Positions 10,490 through 21,418 of a stretch of DNA of 64,000 nucleotides are shown here, one piece after another. Made by a program: the position numbers and the translations under genes. Every line of letters starts with the position of its first letter. Position 1 is the first letter of the stretch. The notes under the pieces are model-generated. The model was not told the DNA's origin. It was given only the letters and a program-made list of their open reading frames with translations, and made no database searches. The stretch comes from Dipteris shenzhenensis (lineage: Eukaryota > Polypodiophyta > Polypodiopsida > Gleicheniales), in assembly GCA_047967505.1 (NCBI GenBank), contig CM106540.1; one strand, given 5' to 3'.

Positions 10490-11164
10490 TTAAGCAGTGA
10501 AAGCTTTGATATTCTCAGGTTCTTCTTCTTCTGCTTCCTCAACAAGATTGGCTGAACATCTCTTCTTGGCATAACATTCCTTTTCAACGTATCCAAGTTT
10601 GCCACAAAAGTTACATTTCATTTTGCTCTTTCCCTTGAAGTTGCTTTTGGCCAAATATGCCCCTTCTTTGTAATCACTTCTTTGTTTGATCTTTCTCTCC
10701 TCTTCCAAGAGTGATGCTTCAATTTCTACCAGACTTATCTCTAGAATATTAGTGAATGTGGTTACAATAGTGCCATATTCTTTAGTGAGACTTCTAAGTA
10801 AGATAGCAATTACAATATCTTCATCAAGATTCAACTTGATGCCAGATAACTGTGTCAAAATGCTCTTCATTGAATTTAGATGTGAAGAGATGGGCTCCCC
10901 TTTATCCAATTTGAAGTCAAAGAACTTGATAAGCAAGCTAAACTTAGAGCATCTTCCCTGTGCTCCAAAAACATGCTCAAGATGAGTCCATGCAGTACGA
11001 GCAGTCTCATATCCATCAATGTGATCAATAAAGGGATCACTCAAACTAAGAGCAATTATGGCCACCTTCCATATTCCCTTTTTCATGAGAATAAACTTCA
11101 ATTTTGTTTGCCAAGTGTGGGACCCCTCTCCTTCGAACTTATCTATTTTCATTTTGAAAGCCAT
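10490..11164 (-). CDS. Copia-type gag polyprotein (element C), intact 224 aa
   Basis: Intact ORF encoding a nucleocapsid-type gag. Residues 1-30 have the copia gag start (MAFKMKIDKFEGEG, then W and LKFIL). Residues 50-160 follow the UBN2/gag pattern (AWTHLEHVFG, FDFKLDKGEPISSHL, DEDIVIAILLRSL). A zinc knuckle lies at residues 184-197, but its third ligand is Tyr instead of His (CNFCGKLGYVEKEC). The C-terminus is acidic. Expected role: packaging element RNA into cytoplasmic particles. No pol follows within the element, so the stop at 10490 ends all coding. The start is the first Met after an in-frame stop. The intact frame in an otherwise decayed neighbourhood suggests younger age or selection for gag. 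Confidence 0.85.
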   Translation of the reverse strand: MAFKMKIDKFEGEGSHTWQTKLKFILMKKGIWKVAIIALSLSDPFIDHIDGYETARTAWTHLEHVFGAQGRCSKFSLLIKFFDFKLDKGEPISSHLNSMKSILTQLSGIKLNLDEDIVIAILLRSLTKEYGTIVTTFTNILEISLVEIEASLLEEERKIKQRSDYKEGAYLAKSNFKGKSKMKCNFCGKLGYVEKECYAKKRCSANLVEEAEEEEPENIKAFTA

Positions 11165-12137
11165 TTTGGGAAGGTCTTACCAAATTAATGGCAGTGTCTA
11201 ATCCCTTTACAAAAGCTCAATCTTTCTGAACAAAAAATTCACCTTGACCACATAGATGCAAATTCCAAAATAAGAATTCTGAAAATCGTAATTGTTTGGC
11301 ATATTCATAACCAGTTGGCTTCTCCCACAACCTCTTAACTGGAGTCTTCTTCACCTTGTACTTTGTCTTTATAGTCTTCTTGACATTTAAAGAGCTTTGA
11401 GAACTTTAAGTTGGCACGTTATCAAGAGATTAACACCAACTGAACTTGGAAGAACATTCTTTGAACTGAAAGGGCCCACTTTGAACTAAAACTTCAAAGA
11501 ATAATCTCTGAATTGAATGTTTACTCCTCAAGCATTTAGTGTAGCATCAAAAAATTCCAAAAAATACACTAGAAATGCTTGCAGAGTACATGGAAACTTT
11601 GGAGGCTTGATACCTCACTTCAAGTGTCACCAAGCTAGGGGATTTTGCTGTAAAATCATAGATCTATATGCAAGGAAGGATCAGAACAAACCACAGCTAA
11701 AATGGTGCATTATAGCCCCTGGGGCAACAACATCTTCATCACTTGACGAAACTCTATCTTCTCAAAAGTCTCGACTGGTTTTTTGCTATGTACTCCCTCA
11801 TCTCTAGACCAAATTACTCCAAATCTCTACATAGGGTAGCTCTAGTTGTAGGAAAGCTTGGCTCAAAGGAATTGCAAGGTAAGTGACTAAGATAAGCAAC
11901 ATTGCAAAAATGGCACAGAACAGATAGAGAGGCAAGACATGTCGACGAATTTCTTCAATCCCACAGATCAAATAGGTCACCCAGGAGTGAGAAAGGTCTG
12001 GTTGAAGGGGTTTCTCAAATCATTGCACGGATGGAGAGAACTAAGCTTCCCAAGTTCAAGGTAGAAGGCACAGAGAAAGGAAGCATTTGGGAAGAAGATA
12101 GAATCTACTTGGAATCTCATTCTAGTCACTCAGATTC
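11165..12137 (-). other. Leader of element C
   Basis: Non-coding between primer site and gag start on the minus strand. Short frames on either strand show no domain. Confidence 0.6.
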
Positions 12138-12144
12138 TAACCAA

Positions 12145-12156
12145 GCTCTGATACCA
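12145..12156 (-). other. Primer binding site of element C
   Basis: TGGTATCAGAGC on the minus strand, two bases after the LTR end. Matches the 3' end complement of initiator-Met tRNA, the usual copia primer. Confidence 0.9.
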
Positions 12157-12158
12157 CG

Positions 12159-12440
12159 TGTGAATACATGAGGAAGCAATGAGGCACACAATGTAAAGCT
12201 TTATTCCAAGAGTGGTTACATATATAGGCAACTACCTCCATGTAGGTAGATCCCAGATCCACAATCATCTCCATGATTATCTCAATCAGTCACCGCCTAC
12301 GATCACTCACTCATCACACCAACCTGATACACCTAACTGATGAGTCACTAGAACCTTCTAGCACACCTACACTAACACACTCCTTGCATAGGACTCCAAG
12401 CCCATAGGCACACACATACACACATCAATTTGCCCCTTCA
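12159..12440 (-). repeat. 5' LTR of element C
   Basis: Same 282-bp length as its partner. The outer edge meets TGCAG (12441-12445), the second half of the target duplication. Confidence 0.9.
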
Positions 12441-14145
12441 TGCAGTGCGTGTGATCAATAGATCACCTAGTAAGAGTTTGGATGGTGGTATTCTTGAAGA
12501 GGCATGGAGTGGCAAGAAACCTTCTTACTCTCATTTGCGTATATTTGGGTGTCAGGCATATGCACATGTGCCAAAAGAGCTTCACAAGAAGCTAGATCCT
12601 AAGTCTAGGAAATGCATCTTTTTAGGTTATGGTGAAAGTGGAGAGATGGGCTATCATCTCTGGGATCTATAAGCAAAGAAGATCTTATGAATCCATTATG
12701 TGTTCTTTAATGAGAAGAAGATGCATAAGACACCCATAAGGGATATGGAAATGAGAAGAATTACTTTCCAGGATGTGAATCCACCTACATATGTTGATAG
12801 ACAACAAGCTATCCATGCACCGAATGTGCAGGAAATGGTGCCCACTACCACCAAGTACTCCTAGAGGTACACAATCAAGGGTAGATGACGGATCATCTAT
12901 TGGTGGAAATGATGAGCCAAATGTGGTTGGGTACAAAAGGCTGAAATTCCCTTGATAAGATCAACTAGAATATCTAGACCACCTGATAGATTTATTCCAG
13001 GGGTAGGCTATATGATGCTTATTGATTGCAGGGAGACTTCTTGCTATAGAGAGGCTATGATGCATGAGGATCAGTGCAAGTGGGAGTATGCTATGCAATC
13101 AGAGATGAGTTCACTCATGAAGAATAAGACTTGGGACTTGGTTTCTTTGCCACATGGGAAAGAAAGCATTGCCATGTAAATGGGTGTACAAGATGAAGGT
13201 CACAGGTGATGATGTGGCTAAGTATAAGTCATGTTTGGTTGGCTAAAGGGTTCAAGCAAGAGAAGATTTGATGAGATCTTCTCTCTGGTTGTGAAGATGA
13301 CCACACTTAGATGCATACTTGGACTTGTCGTAGTAGAGGATATGGAGCTTATGTAGATAGATGTCAAGACAACTTTCTTGCATGGGGATCAACATGAGGA
13401 AATTTACATGGTATAGCTGGAAGGCTTGAAGGAAAGGGCAAAGAACATTTGGTTTGCAAGTTGGAAAAGAGTCTTTATGGTCTTAAGCAAACACTTAGAG
13501 AAGTGATATTGATGTTTTCATTCGGTCCCAAGGTTTCAAAAAAAGTGATATCGATCACTGACTCTACAATAAAAGGGCTAAGGATAATATCTTGATACTC
13601 CTGGCACTTTATGTGGATGATATGCTATTCGCTAGCAAGAACACTTATGAGCTAGATGCATTGAAGTACAAGTTGTATGAGGCCTTTGACATGAAGGATT
13701 TGGGACTTCCAAGTCATATTCTTGGTATGGGCATCACGTGTGACCGGGGTAGAAATCTTCTTTGGATTTCACAGAAGGAGTATGTTACAAAAGTGTTGCA
13801 GCATTTCAATATGGAGCATGGGAAGACATTAAGTTCTCCATTTCCTCCATATGTGAAACTGGGCCAATAGGCAGATAGTCCCAAATCAGATGAGGAGAGG
13901 GCCATGATGGCCAAGGCTCCTTATGCATCAGTGGGTGGGAGTCTTATGTATGCTATGATAGCTACTAGACTAGACATTACATTTGCAGTGCGAGTTGTTA
14001 GCCCAGTATATGGCTAATTTAGGAAAGAGGCATTGGGAGGTAGTTAAGTGCATTATAAGGTACATGAAGGGTACCAAGGAGATGTGCATCTACTTTGGCA
14101 GAGGAGAGATGCATGTGCTTGGGTACATAGATTCAGACTATACAC
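12441..14145 (+). pseudogene. Copia A1 integrase end, reverse transcriptase and RNase H start
   Basis: Picks up A1 after element C. The 12446-12672 frame is the integrase C-terminus (VINRSPSKSLDGG to CIFLGYG). RT follows in several frames: WEYAMQSEMSS (about 13080), then a catalytic LYVDDMLF region near 13605-13630, intact here unlike in A2. RNase H starts near 13900 and is lost at 14145. A TAG stop at 13354-13356 falls where copia RT normally has Gln before MDVK; the same stop is in A2 (51614-51616). Multiple frameshifts; dead. Confidence 0.8.
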
Positions 14146-16385
14146 GGGAGTGGCATTCCAATGATTATATTGGCAGTAGGAGAATGGCACAAGTGCCATT
14201 TTCATTTAGGGTTCTCAGTGCCATTCTCATTTAGGATTCTTAGTGCCATTTTCTAGGGCCCAATAAGAGATTGGCACCACTACCATTCTCCACTAGTAGA
14301 AATGTTTGCCCTAATATTCTAGGAGGGGTATTCCAATGATCATAGGAGACTCGCACTAGGTGCCAATCTACATGTGAGTTTGGGTTTCTCAGAGCCATTT
14401 TCTAGGTCCCTGCATGAGATTGGCATCATTGTCATTCTCCACTGGTGGCAAACTACACAAACTCACATTAGGTTGGCATTCCACTGATTTTATTATTAGT
14501 AGGATAATGGCACAAGTGCCAATGCACTTGTGAGTTTAGGATTCTTAGTGCCATTTTTCAGGTCTTGGTATGAGATTGGCACCATTGCCATTCTCCATTG
14601 GTGGCATTCTCCACAAAGTGACATGGAGATTGACACAAAGCCATATGATCACTACAGAGGAGAGACTATGATCACTACATAGGAGGAAAGTTGAAATTCC
14701 CTAATCTACTCTATATATTTCAAAGATGAATTTACTCTATACTGGAGACTAGCATCTAAAAGGTGTGTATCTTGCCATAATCTACCCTATACATTTTGTG
14801 CCACTATAGCAGTGGGAGAATGGCATTTAAAAGCTAAATTTCACATTTCTTGCAAGTCCACCAATGTGTAGTGATCACATGACAATAGGGTGATGGCATT
14901 CCGGTGATCATATTGGCACTAGGAGAATGGCACAGGTGCCAATCTACATCTAAGTTTAGGGTTCACACTGCTATTTTCCAAGTTCTAGCATGAGATTGGC
15001 ATTCTCCACTGGTGGCAATCTCCACAAACTCACATGTAGATTGGCAGTTGTGCCATATGGTCACTACATAGGAGAGTCTAAGAAGAAATACAAGGCCACA
15101 ATCTCCATAAACTCACATGGAGATTGACACAATGTTGGAGAATGGCATACTCAAAGTTGAATTTCTTTCCATAATCTACCCTATACATTGATCAAATGGG
15201 ACTAGAAGAATGGTGTTTTAGAGAATGGAGCCACTGCCATTCTCCACTGGTGGAACATAGAAATGCACATGTGAGTTTAGACTTCTTGGTGCCATTTTCT
15301 AGGGCCCAATAAGAGATTGGCACCACTGCCATTCTCCACTGGAAGAAATGTTTACCCTAATATTCTAGGAGGGGTATTCCAGTGATCATAGGAAAATGGC
15401 ACTAGGTTCCAACCTACATGTGAGTTTAGGGTTCTCAGTGCCATTTTCTAGGTCCATGCATGAGATTGGCATCATTGCCATTCTCCATTGGTGGCAATCT
15501 GCACACTCACATGTAGATTGGAATTCCTGTGATTTTATTGTCAGTAGGATAATGACAAGTGCCAATGCACATGTGAGCTTAGGATTCTTAGTGCCATTTT
15601 TGAGGTCTTAGTATGAGATTGGCACCACTGCCATTCTCCATAGAGTCACATGGAGATTGACACAAAGCCATATGATCACTACACAGGGGAGACTATGATC
15701 ACTAGATAGGAGGAAAGTTGAGTTTCCCTAATCTACCCTATATATTTCAAAGATGAATTTACTCTATACTTGGAGATTGGCATCTGAAAGATGAGTATCT
15801 TGCCATAATCTACCTTATATATTTTGTGCCACTATAGCAGTGGGAGAATGCCATTTAAAAGCTGAATTTCACATTTTGGCTATATTTTGCCCTATATATT
15901 GATTAGATATCACTGAGAGAATGGAATTTCAAAGATAGATTTCACATTTCTTGCAAGTCCACCAATGTGTAGTTATCACATGATCATAGGGTAGCGGCAT
16001 TCCAATGATCATATTGGGACGAGGAGAATGGCACAAGTGCCAATCTACATGGAGGTTCAGGGTTCACAGTGCTATTTTCTATGTTGCCACATGAGATTGG
16101 CATTCTCCACTAGTGGCAATCTCCACAAACTCACATGTATATTCGCACTTGTGCCATATGATCACTACATAGGAGAGTCTAAGAAGAAATCCAAGGCCAT
16201 AATCTCCATAAACTCACATGGAGATTGACACAATGTTGGAGAATGGCATACTCAAAGTTGAATTTCTCCCCATAATCTACCCTATACATTGATCAGATGG
16301 GACTAGAAGAATGGTGTTTTAGAGAATGGCACCACTGCCATTCTCCATTGGTGGAACATAGAAGAATGCAATAGTAGGGCAAAGC
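14146..16385. repeat. Tandem array of short inverted repeats (foldback-like)
   Basis: Dense alternation of GAGAATGGCA and its reverse complement TGCCATTCTC, with ACATGTGAGTTTAGG and ACTCACATG also alternating. Subunits recur about every 150-155 bp. At larger scale the sequence from about 14257 repeats from about 15303 (the GGGCCCAATAAGAGATTGG landmark), giving two ~1.05-1.1 kb copies. No coding frame of note. It interrupts A1 RNase H at 14145. No clear terminal repeat or target duplication was found, and A1 does not resume on the right. Confidence 0.75.
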
Positions 16386-17312
16386 TCGAAGGAGAAGAAG
16401 GTAGAGTAACTAGGGTTCTTTAAATTTTTACGTGTGCATTTCATTATTTTGACCTTTTGCATTTATTTATTTTTAAAATTTAACTTGATCTATCTAACCT
16501 ATTCAACCTAGGTATAACCTATCTAACCTATTTAATCTATGCCGCTCCTTTTCTTCCACCTATTTAATCTATGTCGCTCCTTTTCCCTTTTCTTCCATCT
16601 ATGCTCTCCTTTTATCTAACCTATGCTTGTGATCTAATGCTCTAATGAGCATGATTCCAAAGCTGGCATTTTTTTTTAATGTGGAGAAAAGTCACTCACA
16701 CAACTAAAGTAATATCGATCAAGCATTTAGCCTATCCTTTTCTTTCATTTAAAATATTTATTTTATTTAGCCTGTGCATATCTTTTATTTAACATACTTA
16801 ACCTATGTATTTCTTTTATTTAGCATATCTAACCTACGCATTTCTTTTATTTAACCTATTTCCCCTATGCATTTCGTTTCTTAACCTATGCATTTTATGC
16901 ATTTCTTTTATTTCTATTTGCATTGTCCACACTCCTTTTCTTTTTTTTTTTTAACATTGTCTTCACTCCTTTTAGTTGAGCTATGCTCCTCTTCCTTTAA
17001 AAAATCCATAGCTTGTGATCTAATGATGAGCATGATTCCAAAGCCAATAAATTTTTTTAAATGTGGAGAAAAATCACATGCTCGTCAACTAATTCCATCT
17101 GCAACTTAAAAACTTACGTTACTTGGACCTTGATCAAGAAAAACATACTCTAACATAAAAAGTTGTAACTCAATCAATCTAGCATAACCAAACTAATGTG
17201 GATAAACTTACACAATGAGCTAGTTCCCTAGAATAATATCAATCAACTATACCACATTTATGAATAACGGAAAATAAAATAGTGTAAGGTTTCAAATGAA
17301 TACCATGTTTAC
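16386..17312. repeat. AT-rich spacer with T/C-rich short repeats
   Basis: Repeated ATCTAACCTATG / TTTCTTTTATTTA wording (16480-16900). A ~75-bp segment at 16625-16700 (ATGAGCATGATTCCAAAGC) recurs at 17005-17085. No gene. Confidence 0.6.
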
Positions 17313-17370
17313 AAACACACACGCACGCACGCACACACACATGTGCAGGTGCACATACACACACACACTC
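17313..17370. repeat. CA/CG dinucleotide microsatellite
   Basis: Alternating (CA)n with CG interruptions and an ACATGTGCAGGTGCACAT palindromic core. Confidence 0.85.
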
Positions 17371-20263
17371 ACTTCCGGCCTTATCTTATAAATGCACACT
17401 CATGTTGCCCAAACAAATTGCCCTAGCTTGTCTTCCCCCCCCCACACACACACTGATACACATCCTTACTTCCCCATTCTCCATTACAATTTTCTCTTTG
17501 AAGATATAGATTTTTTCCCCCATGCATACGCAATTTTAAACTTTTTCATTTCCTTCAATTTTTATTTTTTGGTTTTTAAACTCACACACACTTTATCATT
17601 TTCTCCATTTGCTTTCTTTTTCCCTCCACTTTTCTCATTCCCCCCTATTAACTGACTACTCCTATAGTAGCCAAACTCCCTCCCCCCCTTAGTTGTGTGT
17701 GTCTCCTTACACTCCCACACACACACACACTTACCCTGCATCCTTACCCACGTCCTCGTAACCTAACCTCCCAATCAATTTTCCCAAATTAAGCTTTCAA
17801 AGTTCCTAAATAAACCCAACCTCCCGCAACCAAAAAACTGCCAACCCTTATGTTTTTTTCTTGCTTAAGGGTCTTCTTGTACTATGACTATTCGCCTATC
17901 TTCTTCTCCTTAAGCTTCCTTGCACCTTCCTTTCCTGCCCTTGAGCATCACTTGACTTCGCACAGCTCGACTACCTTCCTCGTTTCCACCACTGATCGTC
18001 CTCTTGTCCTAGACTCTCTTTGGCTATTGCTTCATCACCTACCTCTAGCTCTACGCTCCGCCAACCTTTTTGTTCGATCGCCAGCCTTTTTTCTTATTCG
18101 CCTCTATTGCTAAGGACCACCCAAGACCTTGCAACACTGCTGTTTAGTAAGAGTTGCAGTTTTGCCTGCTCACGCCTCAGCGGAACCCCCCATGGTACTT
18201 CTCAGATGCCGCTCACGTTTCTCCACAACTTCTCTCCTCTCCAACACAACGTTGTCGGTTCTTTTGTTTTGGTACTGCATGGCAATACTACTCGTCCTTC
18301 TCCGCTGATGCAATACTACTCGTCCTTCTCAATTGTCCTTCTCAGTTGGCTTACGACCTTTTTTACTCACAGAGTTCATTGCTTCTCAGTTGCCTCACGA
18401 CCTTGTCCACGCAATGTGTGTATGTGTGGCCAGCTCTTCAATGGAGCTTGTCCTCCCCGCTCTATCTCTGTTCAATCGGAAACTATACAAGCGTGGACGG
18501 GATTTAAAGTTGCATTTTCTCCTCGGCTCTAGCTACGGTCCTTTGCAACGTACTTGCACTTACGTTTCTACCAGTCACCCTGTCTCTCTTGCGCATTTTC
18601 TTGTTGTTTCTTCACAAGTGGTTGTGGCTGGGGTCACAGTCGTTGCTGCTCTACTAGCCGTGTGCAGAGTGGACAAGCAAGCTCTCATTAGACCTCTTTT
18701 CTTGCTTACGGTTTTCTTGTGAGTCTGTCCATGCAAAACACATTTTGTTAGTGCAAAATAAAGTTTTTAAAAAAATAGTTAACCTTTTTAAAGTCCTTGT
18801 ATTAGTCAGCCTTATGGTTGACTGCCTTGTTTTAGCTTATTATCCATTGGTTGTTTCCGGACTTTTCCTTATTTCATAATCAATTATGTTTTTTTCCATT
18901 TATGTCTTTACCATATTACAAAGGTTTACATGTTTGAAAGTTCATGAAATATTGCTCCTCATTCATAGAAACTTTAACAAAAAATTTTCTCATGTAACAT
19001 ATATATATATATATATAATGTTATTTAACTTGCTATATCTACATGGTTCTATGGCTGTAGCTTATTTTATATTTCTACTAATGTGTTGAATTTTAATGGC
19101 ATGTTAACCCCCAAGTGTTAAAAAAGAGAGAGAAAGTGATTTAGACCTTTTCCTCCTATTTATGAAATCGTTGTTCCTCTTGATATATATATGATATATA
19201 TATAGTGTTCACATTTTTTAAAGCTTATATATGTAGATAATAAAGCTTTTAGTTATTTATTTGAAAAAAAACCTTTAAGGTGCTCTTTAAAAACTTTCCT
19301 TTATGATTTCCTAGTTAATTTCTTTTAAAGTTTTCTATTTAGGTTACGTACATGCTTTAACTCTTTATGTAATCTCTTACTAAAACAATTTAATTGCTTC
19401 CTTTTGGTTTTATTGCATCAACGCTTTTTTTGTTAACATTGACTTCTAGTTAAATCTATTTGTTTATTTGCTTGATTTTAAAAAAAAAGCTTTATCTAAC
19501 CCCCTTTTTGGTTAACTTATTACTTCTTAGGAGTTCATTCAATTTTTTTGAAAGTTATGATCAGTTAATTAGTTTCTTTTGTCATATAAGTTTGGTAATG
19601 TATATGTAAATTATTTCTCTTTTAGTTCTTAATTGACTATACCTAACACTTTTATCTCCCTCACATCCATTTGGATTTAAACTTAGTCATTTAGTTCTTT
19701 TTCCTCTTTGTTTTTTCATCCATTTTAAATGTTAAGATGGACTAACCTAAGGGTGTGGATTACCCCTCATTTGATTATTTTCTTGTAAGGGTCAGGACTA
19801 CCCCTCTTATTGTCTCACACACTTTAGTCGTGGATGTATTCCTTTTATGCTAGATCTGTGACACTAATTGTACTTATGGCATGGTATTTTCAAAAATTTA
19901 CTTGTGAATCTAGATGGTTGTCTATGTTCCTAGGTAAAGCAATAACATGCCATGGAATACAGGCATTACCTATCTACCCAATTGAGACTATAATGTTCTA
20001 ACTCCTAGTTTTTCTTGGATGGTGGCAGGTAACTGGACCCTAACCTCAAAGCTTAGACTACCTGATGGATTCGACACGTTTGTACTTTTTCTTTGCTCAA
20101 ATTTGCAACCTCAATATAAAGAAAAATTCTATTACCAATCCTGTTACTCAAGTCAAAGTTATGTTTAAAAATTTCAATCCATTTATTATATGCAGCTTTT
20201 TATTATTATCCAAATGATTGAGTTAATTGTATGGTTCATTTACTGATGGGATTATAAAATCTA
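17313..20263 (+). repeat. R-family macro-repeat, unit 1
   Basis: Opens with a CA/CG microsatellite (17313-17370). Then come C-rich spacer, a GC-richer block (17860-18720), the landmark CTTATGGTTGACTG (about 18815), a long AT-rich stretch, and GGTGTGGATTACCCC (about 19755), closing before the next CA microsatellite at 20264. The same landmark order appears in unit 2 and, inverted, at 54809-58640. Open frames in the GC-rich block resemble no known domain and are not treated as genes. Confidence 0.6.
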
Positions 20264-20342
20264 AACACACACGTGCACACACACACACACACACACACAT
20301 GCACGCACGTGCATGCACACACACACACACACACACACACAT
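20264..20342. repeat. (CA)n microsatellite opening R unit 2
   Basis: Long CA run with GCACGCACGTGCATGC interruption. Flanked on the left by the sequence that also flanks the inverted TG tracts at 54809 and 55090. Confidence 0.9.
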
Positions 20343-21025
20343 TTTCTATACCTTCACACCCACATACACATACACATACATATATCCCCACTTTCACATT
20401 AATTGTTCAGAGAGTTAAGCTTAAATACCCCACACCAAAGGTTATACTCTTCACACTCTCTTAGATTCCACTATAAAATATCCCCCCCCCTCTTTTTATA
20501 TATAGTAATGATTTAGATTCTACTCTAATCCCGCTGACCCTTTAATGAACATTTATACATTAAAGCATCTCTTCCTAATTATTAGTAGTATATTTATTTA
20601 TATAAATAACACCCCTTAGTAATAAATATACTCCACCTCGTCATCTTACATACCTTCTAAATGATGCCTTCTAAATGGTTTACAATTAGGAATACTTTCT
20701 ATTGTATATTTATTAATTTGCTTTCTTGTTTTTACATGACCCCCCTAAACCCCTAAATCCTTTACATATAGGCTTACTTAATTTCCCTAACCACTTTCCC
20801 TAGCATCGACTAGGATTGAAAGATTTTTTATGCTTTCACCCTTTATATTATAATTAAAACAATCCCTCCCCTCATTTATGCTTTAACCTTTTATATAGTA
20901 TTTAAAATGTTCCTACTTAATAAGCTACTATGTACTTAATCACAAATAACCCCTTTATCTTTGTTAAATCAACCAACCCCTTGCAACTCCAACCCTTAAC
21001 ATAACCCTTTTCTCATGCCACCTAA

Positions 21026-21418
21026 GGGCCTTAGCACATGGATGGGGCTAGCATGGGTTTAGGATGGGAATATTTTTGTCATCATTACTCCCATCCTACA
21101 CCAAGTGGTCTAGGATGGATTTAAAATGGGAGTAGCCACTTTTTCTCCCATCCTGGACCATGGCCTCTAGAGCCTGGGAGCCAGAATGGGTTCCCCTTTT
21201 TTAGGGATTCAAAAACATGGAAGGATGACATGTCCCCACAAGGTCCCCACCTCTTAAACACATGAAATGATGCCATGTGTCCTCTTCCTCCTAAACCCAT
21301 CCCTAGTTCTTTTTTTGTTAGCACATGGTGGGATGGGAATAGGATAGAAATATGCATGGGACCACTTGGAACCACCTTTTCCCATTCCCATCCTATTTCT
21401 TCCCATGTGCTAAGCCCC
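21026..21418. mobile_element. Tourist-like (PIF/Harbinger) MITE
   Basis: 393-bp non-coding element with terminal inverted repeats GGGCCTTAGCACATGG and (reverse complement of the right end) GGGGCTTAGCACATGG. Flanked by TAA on both sides (21023-21025, 21419-21421), the target duplication typical of PIF/Harbinger. Subterminal GGATGGGA motifs are also inverted. No transposase. Confidence 0.8.

Larger units (their letters stand above)
9896..12440 (-). mobile_element. Compact copia-type element C, gag-only, complete ends
   Basis: Flanked by a perfect 5-bp target duplication TGCAG (9891-9895 and 12441-12445). Two 282-bp LTRs (9896-10177, 12159-12440) differ at about 15 sites by eye. On the minus strand it has a 5' LTR, a primer site complementary to initiator-Met tRNA (12145-12156), a ~970-bp leader, one intact gag ORF, ~310 bp, a polypurine tract and a 3' LTR. 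No protease, integrase or RT is present. It is thus a non-autonomous element of about 2.5 kb that would rely on a related copia for mobility. It lies within the integrase of A1. Confidence 0.9.

Noticed and set aside
17850-18722. Overlapping + strand frames up to 170 codons
   Set aside because: Several frames open at once in a GC-richer block of the R repeat; Ser/Leu-rich low-complexity translation with no motif.
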